Below, one piece after another: positions 14,865 through 24,230 of a DNA stretch of 64,000 nucleotides. The first letter of the stretch is position 1. Each line of letters begins with the position of its first letter. The DNA is from UBA3839 sp963627995 (lineage in GTDB: Bacteria; Bacteroidota; Bacteroidia; Bacteroidales; Bacteroidaceae). The stretch covers positions 29,983 through 93,982 of the forward strand of contig CAVGCV010000007.1 in the NCBI GenBank assembly GCA_963627995.1, read 5' to 3'. Both the position numbers and the translations under genes were made by a program. The notes beneath the pieces were generated by a model, which saw only the letters and a program-made list of their open reading frames with translations, was not told the DNA's origin and searched no databases.

Positions 14865-16556
14865 ATGAAGACTGACATCCAGATTGCACGCGAGTGCGTC
14901 CTCGCCCCCATCGACGAGGTGGCGGGGAAGATTGCCATTCCCACGGAAGAAATCGAGCACTACGGCCGCTACATCGCCAAGGTGCCGGAGCGGCTCATCG
15001 ACGAGGAGCGGGCGCGCAAGAGCCATCTGGTGCTCGTCACGGCCATCACGCCCACCAAGGCGGGCATCGGCAAGACCACCGTGAGCATCGGGCTGGCGCT
15101 CGGCCTGTGCCGCATCGGCAAGCGCGCCGTGGTGGCGCTGCGCGAGCCGTCGCTCGGCCCGTGCTTCGGCATGAAGGGCGGCGCGGCCGGCGGCGGCCAC
15201 GCGCAGGTGCTGCCCATGGAGAAGATCAACCTCCACTTCACGGGCGACTTCCACGCCGTCACGTCGGCGCACAACATGATTGCCGCGCTGCTCGACAACT
15301 ACCTCTACCAGCACCGCGACGAGGGCTTCGCGCTGAAGGAGGTGCTGTGGAAGCGCGTGCTCGACGTGAACGACCGCAACCTGCGCTTCATCGTCACGGG
15401 CCTTGGCGCGAAGACCGACGGCATCACCATGGAGAGCGGCTTCGACATCACGCCCGCCTCGGAAATCATGGCCATCCTCTGCCTCGCCACGGGGCGGGAC
15501 GACCTGCGCCGCCGCATCGAGAACATCCTGCTGGGCATCACCATCGACGGCCGCCCGTTCCGCGTGAAGGACATGGGCGTGGCGGGCGCCGTCGCCGTGC
15601 TCCTGCAGGACGCGCTCCACCCCAACCTCGTGCAGACGACGGAGCAGACGCCCGCCCTCGTGCACGGGGGCCCGTTCGCCAACATCGCGCACGGCTGCTC
15701 GTCCATCCTCGGCACGAAGCTCGCCATGTCGTTCGGCGACTACGTGGTGACGGAGGCGGGGTTCGGCGCCGACCTCGGGGCGGAGAAGTTCTACGACATC
15801 AAGTGCCGCAAGGCGGGACTGCAGCCGAGCCTCACCCTCATCGTGGCCACCACGCAGGGGCTGAAGATGCACGGCGGCGTGGCCCTGGAGCGCATCAGGG
15901 AGCCCGACGAGGAGGGACTGGTGGCCGGACTGGAGAACCTCGACCGCCACATCCGCAACCTGCAGGGCTACGGGCAGACCGTGGCGGTGGCGTTCAACCG
16001 CTACGCCACCGACACCGACGCGGAGCTGGACATCGTGCGCCGCCACTGCGCGGAGGCGGGCGTGGGCTTCGCCGTCAACAACGCCTTCATGGAGGGCGGG
16101 CGGGGCGCGGAGGAGCTGGCGCGCCTCGTGGTGGAGACGGTGGAGGAGCGGCCGTCGCAGCCGCTGCGCTTCTGCTACGACGACGGCGACGACATCAGGA
16201 CGAAGATAGAGAAGGTGTGCCGCAGGATATACGGCGCGGCGACCATCACCTACGGCAAGGCCGTGGAGCGCAGGATCCGCCAGTTCGAGCAGATGGCGCA
16301 GGCCACCGAGGGCATGGGCGGCATCCTGCGCTTCCCCGTGTGCATCGCCAAGACGCAGTACTCGTTCACGGCCGACCCCTCCATCTACGGGTGCCCGTCG
16401 GGCTTCAACATCCACATCCGCGACCTCGTCATCAACTGCGGCGCGGAGATGGTCGTGGCCATCGCCGGCGAGATACTGCGCATGCCGGGGCTGCCGAGGT
16501 CGCCGCAGGCGGAGCGCATCGACATCGTGGACGGGCAGGTCGAGGGACTGTCGTAG
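14865..16556 (+). CDS. fhs: Formate-tetrahydrofolate ligase
   Basis: A 563-residue enzyme that makes 10-formyl-THF from formate, ATP and THF in the cytoplasm, feeding purine and one-carbon metabolism. Visible motifs are the P-loop TPTKAGIGKTT (about residues 62-72), REPSLGPCFGMKGGAAGGG, and FTGDFHAVTSAHNM, all family signatures. The length matches the roughly 555-aa family. The ATG at 14865 is 23 bp after a near-consensus -7 element; an upstream open frame passes through the repeat and is not used. It stands alone, convergent with speA. Confidence 0.96.
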   Translation: MKTDIQIARECVLAPIDEVAGKIAIPTEEIEHYGRYIAKVPERLIDEERARKSHLVLVTAITPTKAGIGKTTVSIGLALGLCRIGKRAVVALREPSLGPCFGMKGGAAGGGHAQVLPMEKINLHFTGDFHAVTSAHNMIAALLDNYLYQHRDEGFALKEVLWKRVLDVNDRNLRFIVTGLGAKTDGITMESGFDITPASEIMAILCLATGRDDLRRRIENILLGITIDGRPFRVKDMGVAGAVAVLLQDALHPNLVQTTEQTPALVHGGPFANIAHGCSSILGTKLAMSFGDYVVTEAGFGADLGAEKFYDIKCRKAGLQPSLTLIVATTQGLKMHGGVALERIREPDEEGLVAGLENLDRHIRNLQGYGQTVAVAFNRYATDTDAELDIVRRHCAEAGVGFAVNNAFMEGGRGAEELARLVVETVEERPSQPLRFCYDDGDDIRTKIEKVCRRIYGAATITYGKAVERRIRQFEQMAQATEGMGGILRFPVCIAKTQYSFTADPSIYGCPSGFNIHIRDLVINCGAEMVVAIAGEILRMPGLPRSPQAERIDIVDGQVEGLS

Positions 16557-16607
16557 CGCGCCGGCCCGGCGGCGGACTGCCGCCGCCGCGTCCGTCCGTC
16601 CCCGCCC

Positions 16608-18500
16608 TTATTCGAGGTAGGTGTAGCCGTAGAGGCCGGAGCGGTAGGTGGACAGGAACTCGCGCCCCTCCTCCAGCGTGATCTTCCCCTCCTTGACCGA
16701 CTGCTTGGCCCACACCTCGAGGCTGCGCACCATCTTCTTGGGGTTGTACTGCACGAAGCTCAGCACGTCGGCCACGGTCTCGCCGTCGACAATCTTGTTG
16801 ATGCGGTAGCCGCCGGCCTCGGTCGTGATGTGCACGGCGTTGACGTCGCCGAAGAGGTTGTGCATGTCGCCCAGTATCTCCTGGTAGGCCCCCACGAGGA
16901 ACACGCCGATGTAGTAGGGCTCGTGCTCCCTGAGGGCGTGGAGCGGGAGGATGTGCGACACGGTCTGGTGGGTGACGAAGTTCGATATCTTCCCGTCGGA
17001 GTCGCAGGTGATGTCCTGGAGCGTCCCGTTGTGGCTGGGGCGCTCGTCGAGCCGGTGGATGGGCATGATGGGGAAGAGCTGGTCGATGGCCCACGCGTCG
17101 GGCAGGCTGTGGAACAGCGAGAAGTTGCAGAAGTACTTGTCGGCCAGCAGCCTGTCGAGCATCCGGAACTCCTCGGGCGCGTGCTTCATGGTGTGCGCCA
17201 GCGTGTTGATCTCGTGGGCGACGGCCCAGTACATCCGCTCGATCTCGGCCCGCGTCTTCAGGTCCACCAGCCCGTGGGCGAAGAGGTCGAGCGCCTCCTC
17301 GCGAATCTGCTGCGCGTCGTGCCAGTCCTCCAGCATGGAGCGCGTGGAGAGGTTGTCCCATATCTCGTACAGGTCCTTGGCCAGCTCGTGGTCGCCCTCC
17401 CTCACCTCGAACTCCTCGGGCATCACGGGCAGCTCCACCGTGCCCAGCACCTCCATGATGAGCACGGCGTGGTGCGCGGCGATGGAGCGCCCGCTCTCGG
17501 TGATGAGGTTGGGCTGCGGGATGCCGTTGTTCCGGGCCGCCTCGACGAAGGTGTAGACGCAGTTGTTCACGTACTCCTGGATGCTGTAGTTCACCGAGCT
17601 CTCGCTGTTGGACGAGCGCGAGCCGTCGTAGTCCACGCCCAGCCCGCCGCCGCAGTCGACGAACTCCACGCCGTAGCCCATCTTGCGGAGCTGCACGTAG
17701 AACTGCGACGCCTCGCGCAGGGCGTTCTGGATGCGGCGTATCTTCGTTATCTGGCTGCCGATGTGGAAGTGTATCAGCCGCAGGCAGTCCTTCATCCTGT
17801 TCTTCTCGATGTAGTCGAGCGCGGTGAGCAGCTCGCCGCACGAGAGCCCGAACTTCGACGCGTCGCCGCCGCTCTCCTCCCACTTCCCGCTGCCCGAGGC
17901 TGCGAGCTTGATGCGGATGCCGATGTTGGGGCGCACGTTGAGCTTCTTCGCCACCTGCGTGATGATCTCCAGCTCGTTGAGCTTCTCCACGACCACGAAC
18001 ACGCGCTTCCCCATCTTCTGCGCCAGCAGCGCCAGCTCGATGAAGCTCTGGTCCTTGTAGCCGTTGCAGACGATGGGCGAGTCGCCCTCCATGTTCATGG
18101 CCAGCACGGCGTGCAGCTCGGGCTTCGAGCCTGCCTCCAGCCCCAGGTTGTACTTCTTGCCGTGGCTGATGACCTCCTCCACCACGGGGCTTATCTGGTT
18201 CACCTTGATGGGGTAGATGATGAAGTTCTCGCCCGTGTACCCGTACTCCCTCGCCGCGTTCTGGAAGCACATGGCCGTCTTCTCGATGCGGTTGTCGATG
18301 ATGTCGGGGAAGCGCACCAGCACGGGGGCCGCCACGTCGCGCAGCGACAGCTCGTCGATGACCTCCTTCAGGTCGATTTCCACGCCGTTCTTCAAGGGCG
18401 TGGCCGCCACGTGGCCTTTCTCGTTGATATGGAAATAGTTCACGCCCCAGCCGCTGATGCTGTACAGCTCGCTGGAGTCTTCGATGCGCCATTTTCTCAT
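16608..18500 (-). CDS. speA: Biosynthetic arginine decarboxylase
   Basis: A 630-residue PLP enzyme of the SpeA type that converts arginine to agmatine for polyamine synthesis. YPIKVNQ contains the predicted PLP lysine (about K99). The alanine-racemase-like barrel carries VDCGGGLGVDYDG and ITESGRSIAAHHAVLI; a late DMHNLFGDVNAVH segment holds the second-subunit Asp region. It is the third gene of a topA-aroK-speA run on the minus strand. A 74-bp gap holding a small GC hairpin separates it from aroK, so partial co-transcription is likely. Length and motifs look complete. Confidence 0.95.
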   Translation of the reverse strand: MRKWRIEDSSELYSISGWGVNYFHINEKGHVAATPLKNGVEIDLKEVIDELSLRDVAAPVLVRFPDIIDNRIEKTAMCFQNAAREYGYTGENFIIYPIKVNQISPVVEEVISHGKKYNLGLEAGSKPELHAVLAMNMEGDSPIVCNGYKDQSFIELALLAQKMGKRVFVVVEKLNELEIITQVAKKLNVRPNIGIRIKLAASGSGKWEESGGDASKFGLSCGELLTALDYIEKNRMKDCLRLIHFHIGSQITKIRRIQNALREASQFYVQLRKMGYGVEFVDCGGGLGVDYDGSRSSNSESSVNYSIQEYVNNCVYTFVEAARNNGIPQPNLITESGRSIAAHHAVLIMEVLGTVELPVMPEEFEVREGDHELAKDLYEIWDNLSTRSMLEDWHDAQQIREEALDLFAHGLVDLKTRAEIERMYWAVAHEINTLAHTMKHAPEEFRMLDRLLADKYFCNFSLFHSLPDAWAIDQLFPIMPIHRLDERPSHNGTLQDITCDSDGKISNFVTHQTVSHILPLHALREHEPYYIGVFLVGAYQEILGDMHNLFGDVNAVHITTEAGGYRINKIVDGETVADVLSFVQYNPKKMVRSLEVWAKQSVKEGKITLEEGREFLSTYRSGLYGYTYLE

Positions 18501-18574
18501 GCTTGGTCAGGGGGATAAGGGGGTGGGATGGGGTTGGTCGTTGTGTGTGCGCCGCCCGTGCGGGCGGCCTGTGG

Positions 18575-19102
18575 TCAGACGGCGAGCGCCCTGCGCAGCG
18601 CGTCCACGTAGCCCGCGATTTGCGCGCGCTGCCGGATGACGCCGATTTCCAGCGTGTGCTTCGCCCTGGCGTAGAACGGCTCGCGCTGGACGAGCGACCG
18701 GCGGATGAAGTCGCGCAGCTCTTCGGGCGACTTGCCCTGGATGAGGGGCCGCTGCGACTTGCCCGTCAGCAGGTGGGCGCGCAGCACCTCGGGCGTGGCC
18801 TTGAGGTAGACGGTCTCCGCCTGCCGGTTCATGTAGTCCATGTTGTCGAAGAAGCAGGGCGTGCCGCCGCCGCAGGAGACGACCACGTCCTCGAACTCGG
18901 CCACCTCGTGGAGCATCTTCCGCTCCATCTCGCGGAAGCCCTCCTCTCCCCGCTCGGCGAATATCTTCGGGATGGTCGTGCGGAAGCGGTCCTCCACGTA
19001 CCAGTCGAGGTCGTAGAACTCCAGTCCCGCCTCGCGCGCCAGCGCCTTGCCGATGGTCGTCTTCCCGGCGCCCATGTAGCCTACGAGTATGATTCTTCGC
19101 AC
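18575..19102 (-). CDS. aroK: Shikimate kinase
   Basis: A 175-residue P-loop kinase that phosphorylates shikimate in the chorismate pathway. Walker A GYMGAGKTTIG lies at about residues 8-18. DLDWYVE is the shikimate-binding Asp region, SCGGGTPC the glycine-rich substrate loop, and GKSQRPLI the lid. The start codon is GTG (19102-19100) and shares its G with the topA stop TAG, giving the tight coupling signal TAGTG. No alternative start preserves the P-loop strand. It belongs to the topA-aroK-speA run. Confidence 0.95.
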   Translation of the reverse strand: MRRIILVGYMGAGKTTIGKALAREAGLEFYDLDWYVEDRFRTTIPKIFAERGEEGFREMERKMLHEVAEFEDVVVSCGGGTPCFFDNMDYMNRQAETVYLKATPEVLRAHLLTGKSQRPLIQGKSPEELRDFIRRSLVQREPFYARAKHTLEIGVIRQRAQIAGYVDALRRALAV

Positions 19103-21459
19103 TACTTCTGTCTTTTTCTGCGCGGCGACTTCGGCGCGCCGGCCTGCGCCTTGATGAGCTCAAGGCAGTCGGCGGCGGTCAGGCCGAGCGGATTCCCCAC
19201 CGTCTTCGGGATGCGGTAGTTCTCTCCCTTGTAGTGCAGGTAGGGGCCGAAGCGCCCCTTCAGTATCTCCAGCTCGGGCTCGCCGTCGAACGCCTTCAGG
19301 TGCTTCTCCGCCTCGCTCCGCCGCTTTTCCTCGATGAGGGCGACGGCCGCGTCCAGGCCGACGGAGAGCGGGTCGTCCTCCTTCGGTATCGACACGTATT
19401 TCCTGTCGTGCAGCACGTAGGGCCCGAAGCGCCCCATGCCCACGGACACGGGCTTGCCCTCGTACTCGCCCAGCGTGCGCGGCAGCCTGAACAGCTCCAG
19501 CGCCTCGTCGAGCGTGATGCTCTGGATGCTCTGCCCGCGCTTGAGCGTGGCGAACCGGGGCTTCTCCTCGTCGTCGGCCGTGCCGATCTGCACGAGCGGC
19601 CCGAAGCGCCCGATGCGCACGGCCACCTGCCTGCCCGTCCCCGGCTCCGTGCCGAGGACGCGCTCGCCCACGCGGTGCTCCGTCCGCTCGCTGAGCACCC
19701 GCTCCACCTGCGGCTCCAGCTCGTGGTAGAAGTCGGCCATCATCTGCTGCCAGTCCTCCCGGCCCTCGGCGATTTCGTCGAAGTCCTTTTCCACGCTGGC
19801 CGTGAAGTTGTAGTCCACGATGCGCGGGAACTTCTCCACCAGGAAGTCGTTCACCACCGTGCCGATGTCCGTCGGCAGGAGCTTGCCCTTCTCGCTGCCC
19901 ACGACCTCCGACTTCCCCGCCGCCCTCACGTCCTTGCCCGCCCGGAGCGTCAGCTGCGTGTAGGCGCGCTTCTCGCCCTTCTTGTCGCCCTTGGCCACGT
20001 ACTCGCGCTGCTGGATGGTGGAGATGGTCGGCGCGTAGGTCGACGGGCGGCCGATGCCCAGCTCCTCCAGCTTGTGCACGAGCGACGCCTCGGTGTAGCG
20101 CGCCGGCCCCTGTGTGAACCGCTGGGTGGCCTGCACCTCCCGGTAGGCGAGCCGCTGCCCCTCGGCGAACTGCGCGTCGATGGGCGCCTGCTCGCTGTCG
20201 GCCGCGCCGTCGTCGTCGAACGACTCGCGGTAGACGCGCAGGAAGCCGTCGAACGTCACGACCTCGGCCGTGGCGACGAACGCGAGGTCGGCGTCGCCCG
20301 CGGTGGGGGAGGGCGCGCCCTCCATCTCCACGCGGATCACCGTCTTCTCCATCTCCGCGTCGGCCATCTGCGAGGCGATCGTGCGCTTCCACACCAGGTC
20401 GTAGAGCCGGCGCTCGGCCGACGCGCCCTCAATCTCGTGGTTCTGCATGTAGGCGGGGCGGATGGCCTCGTGCGCCTCCTGCGCCCCCTTCGACTTCGTC
20501 TGGTACTGCCGCGCCTTCACGTAGCGCGCGCCGAGGTGTGCCTCGATTTCCGCCTTCGACGCGCCGATGCAGAGCGACGACAGGTTCACGCTGTCGGTGC
20601 GCATGTAGGTGATGAGGCCGGCCTCGTAGAGCCGCTGCGCCACCGACATGGTCTGCGCCACGCTGAAGCCCAGCTTGCGCGCGGCCTCCTGCTGCAACGT
20701 CGACGTGGTGAACGGCGGCGCGGGCACGCGGCGCATCGGCCTCTTCGATATGTCGCGGATGACGAAGCCGCGGCCCCTGCACGCCTCGAGGAAGGCGCGC
20801 GCCTCGGCCTCCGTGGCGAAGCGGCGGTTCAGCTCGGCCTTGAGCGGCGCGGCCACGCCGTCGGCCGCGAACTCCGCCGTCACGCGGAACGACGACTCGG
20901 CCTCGAACTGCTCGATCTCGCGCTCGCGCTCCACGATGAGCCGCACGGCCACCGACTGCACGCGGCCGGCCGAGAGCGAGGGCTTCAGCTTGCGCCACAG
21001 CACGGGCGAGAGCTTGAAGCCCACGATGCGGTCGAGCACGCGGCGCGCCTGCTGGGCGTTCACCAGGTTGATGTCGATGTGGCGCGGCTGCTCGATGGCC
21101 CGCAGGATGGCCGTCTTCGTGATCTCATGGAAAACAATGCGCTTCGTCTGCTCCACGCTCAGGCCCAGCACCTGCGCCAGGTGCCACGAGATGGCCTCCC
21201 CCTCGCGGTCTTCGTCGGACGCGAGCCACACGGTGTCGGCCTTCGCGGCCGCCGTCCTCAGGCTGGCCACCAGCGCCTTCTTCTCCTCGGGAATCTCGTA
21301 CAGGGGGGAAAAGTCGTCGAGGTCCACGCTGAAATCCCGCTTCTTCAGGTCGCGGATGTGCCCGTAGCTCGACAGCACCTTGTAGTCGGTGCCCAGGAAC
21401 TTCTCCAGTGTCTTCGCCTTGGCGGGTGACTCGACAATCACCAGGTTCTTCTGCGCCAT
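19102..21459 (-). CDS. topA: DNA topoisomerase I
   Basis: A 785-residue type IA topoisomerase that relaxes negative supercoils. The N-terminal Toprim domain shows LVIVESPAKAKTLEKFLG and ASDEDREGEAISWH (acidic triad DxDxE). SAGRVQSVAVRLIVERE follows, and the catalytic tyrosine is about Y285 in GLITYMRTDSVN. The C-terminus has repeated GRFGPYL/GRFGPYV-type modules (about residues 590-770) instead of classic four-Cys zinc ribbons, as in other Bacteroidetes. It starts at an ATG 31 bp after a TAATTTTG promoter and ends overlapping aroK by one base. Confidence 0.97.
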   Translation of the reverse strand: MAQKNLVIVESPAKAKTLEKFLGTDYKVLSSYGHIRDLKKRDFSVDLDDFSPLYEIPEEKKALVASLRTAAAKADTVWLASDEDREGEAISWHLAQVLGLSVEQTKRIVFHEITKTAILRAIEQPRHIDINLVNAQQARRVLDRIVGFKLSPVLWRKLKPSLSAGRVQSVAVRLIVEREREIEQFEAESSFRVTAEFAADGVAAPLKAELNRRFATEAEARAFLEACRGRGFVIRDISKRPMRRVPAPPFTTSTLQQEAARKLGFSVAQTMSVAQRLYEAGLITYMRTDSVNLSSLCIGASKAEIEAHLGARYVKARQYQTKSKGAQEAHEAIRPAYMQNHEIEGASAERRLYDLVWKRTIASQMADAEMEKTVIRVEMEGAPSPTAGDADLAFVATAEVVTFDGFLRVYRESFDDDGAADSEQAPIDAQFAEGQRLAYREVQATQRFTQGPARYTEASLVHKLEELGIGRPSTYAPTISTIQQREYVAKGDKKGEKRAYTQLTLRAGKDVRAAGKSEVVGSEKGKLLPTDIGTVVNDFLVEKFPRIVDYNFTASVEKDFDEIAEGREDWQQMMADFYHELEPQVERVLSERTEHRVGERVLGTEPGTGRQVAVRIGRFGPLVQIGTADDEEKPRFATLKRGQSIQSITLDEALELFRLPRTLGEYEGKPVSVGMGRFGPYVLHDRKYVSIPKEDDPLSVGLDAAVALIEEKRRSEAEKHLKAFDGEPELEILKGRFGPYLHYKGENYRIPKTVGNPLGLTAADCLELIKAQAGAPKSPRRKRQK

Positions 21460-21489
21460 ATTCTATGCTGTTTTCCAAAATTTCGGCTG

Positions 21490-21497
21490 CAAAATTA
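21490..21497 (-). promoter_or_regulatory. -7 element TAATTTTG for topA
   Basis: A perfect TAnnTTTG match on the minus strand, 31 bp before the topA ATG. Confidence 0.6.
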
Positions 21498-21756
21498 TAA
21501 AAAAAGCAGTTCCCCATCCTTATAATAAAAGGAGAAACTTATTCGCCGTATGATTTTTTAAGAACTCCGGCCCGCGCAAACGCCACATAATGTGCCGGTT
21601 ACGGGCGGGGAGAGTGCGCCTCCCCCGCCTCCGCTCCCGCGCGCCCCTCCGGCTCGGACAGCCCGCCGCCGGGCTCCGCGCCCCCGCGGGTGCCGATTTT
21701 CGCAGCCAGCTCGCCCCGGCGTGTTAAAATCGGGGTGGTTTTTAACGCGCGGACAG

Positions 21757-21852
21757 CCCGCAAAAACGTCCGCGGAGAAAAACTTTTTCCTCTGCGGACG
21801 AAAATGTTTTTCTCCGCGGAGGGGACCCCCCGCTCTCTGCGGAGGAAAATCC
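21757..21852 (+). repeat. Interspersed palindromic repeat, copy C
   Basis: The shorter copy, lacking the AAAACACTGCGGA end. The central hairpin arms CGTCCGCGGAG (21767-21777) and CTCTGCGGACG (21790-21800) pair with one G-T wobble. The surrounding 21460-22050 gap has the topA promoter and this repeat, and nothing else recognisable. Confidence 0.8.
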
Positions 21853-22050
21853 GGCATTCCGCGCCCTCCCCCCGGGCCAGCCTCCGCACGCGCAGGCTTA
21901 GGCTGGCTCGCGGGGGCGGAGGCCTCCTCGCCGCCCGGATGGCGGCGTTTGCACCCGTTAGCGTTTATTAACAACCCGGGGAGGGGGATGAAAGTTCGGC
22001 GCCGCGCGGCATCAAAATGCAAGAAGCATTCTTCGTTGTCTTTTTCTGTG

Positions 22051-22058
22051 TATCTTTG
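22051..22058 (+). promoter_or_regulatory. -7 element TATCTTTG before the restriction-modification remnant
   Basis: A perfect TAnnTTTG match 38 bp upstream of the ATG at 22096. It indicates that the intact ancestor was transcribed from here. Confidence 0.55.
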
Positions 22059-22095
22059 CAGACGTAAACGGCGCCGGGCGCATTCGGCTGTGTAT

Positions 22096-22496
22096 ATGGG
22101 ACAAAAAAGGGAATTTACAGAATCACGCAGGGGGGGTGACGTTTGTCGACCTGTTCGCTGGCGCCGGCGGCATCAGCGAGGGGTTCTTGCAGGCATATAC
22201 CGACGACAAGTATTTCGACTTCAGACTGGCGGAAGAATGTAGAGCATACGCTGGTGCTGGTTACAGAAACAGGCTACAAAAAGAACATTCTTGGCGCCAC
22301 GGGGCCTGTGCGCCAGTATTTCAAGCGTGTTGGCATGCACGACTATTCCCTGCAAGCACAGGGACAGGAGAACAAGGCCCTGCAGGCGACAGTGGGACTT
22401 GACGGCGCCTCGATGTACCCGACCGTCGTTTTCAAAATCAAGAAGCAGGCAAGGCCGATGTTGTTTCCCGAGAGCGAGCAGATACCGCTCAGATGA
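22096..22496 (+). pseudogene. Decayed restriction-modification module (C5-methyltransferase start joined to a restriction-enzyme fragment)
   Basis: A frame from ATG 22096 begins MGQKREFTESRRG and enters a G7 run (22130-22136). One base out of frame after the run comes VTFVDLFAGAGGISEGFLQA, the motif I/AdoMet site of DNA cytosine-5 methyltransferases. This stops resembling a methyltransferase at about 22233. In a further frame, to the TGA at 22496, the protein reads HTLVLVTETGYKKNILGATG and VRQYFKRVGMHDYSLQAQGQ. From memory this resembles the N-terminal part of some type II restriction enzymes (MvaI/BcnI- or EcoRII-like), at low certainty. The internal parts of both genes are missing, so this is a deletion relic, not a working gene. 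Confidence 0.65.
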
Positions 22497-22618
22497 CATC
22501 CTCCCCGTTCAGGTGTGGAGGATTCCGGGGGCAGTGCGCGCCGCCAAGCGAGAGCGACAGATGCCGCCCGGCAGCATGTGCCGAATGGGCCGGAAATGTT
22601 GCGAATCAGGTGCTTTGC

Positions 22619-22683
22619 ACAAAACGTGCATACAGATTACAACAAAACGTGCATGTCATGTCGGGGGGAAGGGACTATTTTTG
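22619..22683 (+). promoter_or_regulatory. Promoter with two direct repeats for the polysaccharide genes
   Basis: ACAAAACGTGCAT occurs twice, at 22619-22631 and 22642-22654 (23 bp apart), upstream of the -7 element TATTTTTG (22676-22683). The placement suits an activator binding site just ahead of the beta-helix glycosidase gene. The rest of 22497-22618 shows nothing recognisable. Confidence 0.5.
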
Positions 22684-22707
22684 CACGTAGAAAAAAACAT
22701 CGCGTGT

Positions 22708-24162
22708 ATGAAACGACAGAATCTTTCCCTGCTGGCCCTCGCGCTGTGCCTCGCCGCGCGGGCGCAAGTCGTGACCTATCCCGCCCCCGCGGGCGCAACG
22801 CTCGCCGCCGACTTCGAGGTGGCCGTCCGGACGCCGGGCGGCGAATGGCAGGCGGTCGACACCTACGCCGTGAGGGTGTGCGCCAAGGACGGCGAGAAGT
22901 CCTACGTCGAGCAGTCGTCGATGGCGACGTTCTCGATGGGCGGCGCGGCGGAGGTGCGCGTGCGCTCGCTGCGCCAGCCGGTGGAGCGCGCGGCGGTGCG
23001 CCCGCTGAGCCGCGGCATCGTGCCGGCGGTGGAGGGCGACGAGCTGCGCTTCACGCTGGAGCGCCCCGAGAACCTGAGCGTGGAGGTGAACGGCGACATC
23101 CACCACAACCTGCAGCTCTTCGCCAACCCCCTGGAGCAGCTGCCCGCGGGGCTGCCGGAGAAGGACCTGCGCGTGGTGCGGAGCCGGCGCCCGGGACGCT
23201 ACGAGAGCCGCTCGCTCGTGTATTTCGGCCCCGGCCACTACAGGATTGACAGCGTGCAGGCGCAGGCGGGGCAGACCGTCTATGTGGCGGGCGGCGCGGT
23301 GGTCGACGGCGAGATTCATGTCGACGACGCGGAGCGCGTGCGCGTGTGCGGGCGCGGGTTCGTCTACCCGCAGCGCGCCATCGGAATCTACGTGCGCCGC
23401 AGCCGCGACGTCGAGGTCGAGGGGCTCGTCACCACGCAGTGTGCCGTGGGCGGCAGCCGTCATGTGACGGTCGACAACGTGAAGGTCATCAGCTCCTACG
23501 GCTGGGGCGATGGCTTCAACGTGTTCGCCAGCTCCGACGTCAGCTACGACCGCGTGTTCGCGCGCACCAGCGACGACTGCACCACCGTCTACGCCACGCG
23601 CAAGGGCTTCGCGGGCAGTGCGCGCCGCATCCGCATGACCCGCTCCGTGCTGTGGGCCGACGTGGCGCACCCCATCTTCATCGGCCTCCACGGCAATGCG
23701 GAGCATCCCGACACGATTGCCGACGTGTGCTACCGCGACATCGACATCCTCGACGAGCACGAGGCGCAGGTTGACTACCAGGGCTGCATGGCCATCAATG
23801 CCGGCGACAACAACCTGGTGCGCGACATCACGTTCGACAGCATCCGCGTGGAGGACTTCCGGCGCGGGCAGCTGCTGTCGCTGCGCGTGGCGTGGAACCA
23901 GAAGTACTGCAAGGCGCCGGGCGCGGGCATCGAGAACGTCACCTTCAGCAACATCGACTACAAGGGCAGCCGCTCCGAGCTGAGCCAGATTTACGGCTAC
24001 AACGAGGAGCGCAAGATTCGCGGCGTGCACTTCAAGAACTTCGTCGTCAACGGCCGCCCCATCCACGACGGCATGGACGGCAAGCCGGCGTGGTTCAAGA
24101 CGGCCGACATGGCGCGCGTCTTCATCGGCGAGCACGTGGAGGACGTGACCTTCGAGCCATAG
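22708..24162 (+). CDS. Secreted right-handed beta-helix glycosidase (GH28-like)
   Basis: A 484-residue exported protein. The signal peptide MKRQNLSLLALALCLAARA is followed by an N-terminal beta-sandwich (about residues 20-160) and a parallel beta-helix with short strand repeats (VEVEGLVTTQ, VTVDNVKVIS, ITFDSIRVEDF, VTFSNIDYKG). Acidic motifs GWGDGFN and TSDDCTTVYATRKG sit where GH28 and GH49 enzymes keep catalytic Asp residues. A GH28-like or dextranase-like hydrolase is therefore likely; the exact substrate is not readable. The start at 22708 fits the signal peptide and a TATTTTTG promoter 25 bp upstream. It is followed 69 bp later by a polysaccharide lyase gene, probably the same operon. 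Confidence 0.75.
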   Translation: MKRQNLSLLALALCLAARAQVVTYPAPAGATLAADFEVAVRTPGGEWQAVDTYAVRVCAKDGEKSYVEQSSMATFSMGGAAEVRVRSLRQPVERAAVRPLSRGIVPAVEGDELRFTLERPENLSVEVNGDIHHNLQLFANPLEQLPAGLPEKDLRVVRSRRPGRYESRSLVYFGPGHYRIDSVQAQAGQTVYVAGGAVVDGEIHVDDAERVRVCGRGFVYPQRAIGIYVRRSRDVEVEGLVTTQCAVGGSRHVTVDNVKVISSYGWGDGFNVFASSDVSYDRVFARTSDDCTTVYATRKGFAGSARRIRMTRSVLWADVAHPIFIGLHGNAEHPDTIADVCYRDIDILDEHEAQVDYQGCMAINAGDNNLVRDITFDSIRVEDFRRGQLLSLRVAWNQKYCKAPGAGIENVTFSNIDYKGSRSELSQIYGYNEERKIRGVHFKNFVVNGRPIHDGMDGKPAWFKTADMARVFIGEHVEDVTFEP

Positions 24163-24230
24163 GCGGGGGCGTCCCCCGCCCCCGTAGCGTGCCAGACAAG
24201 TCGCCCCCCATCATCATATCATTGAACAAC

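Noticed and set aside
21592..22242. Long plus-strand open frame across repeat copy C
   Set aside because: It is made of repeat and GC-rich spacer translation and conflicts with the remnant methyltransferase frame.
22096..22496. A functional phase-variable methyltransferase
   Set aside because: Apart from the G7 run, most of the catalytic domain (including the PC motif and target recognition region) is missing.
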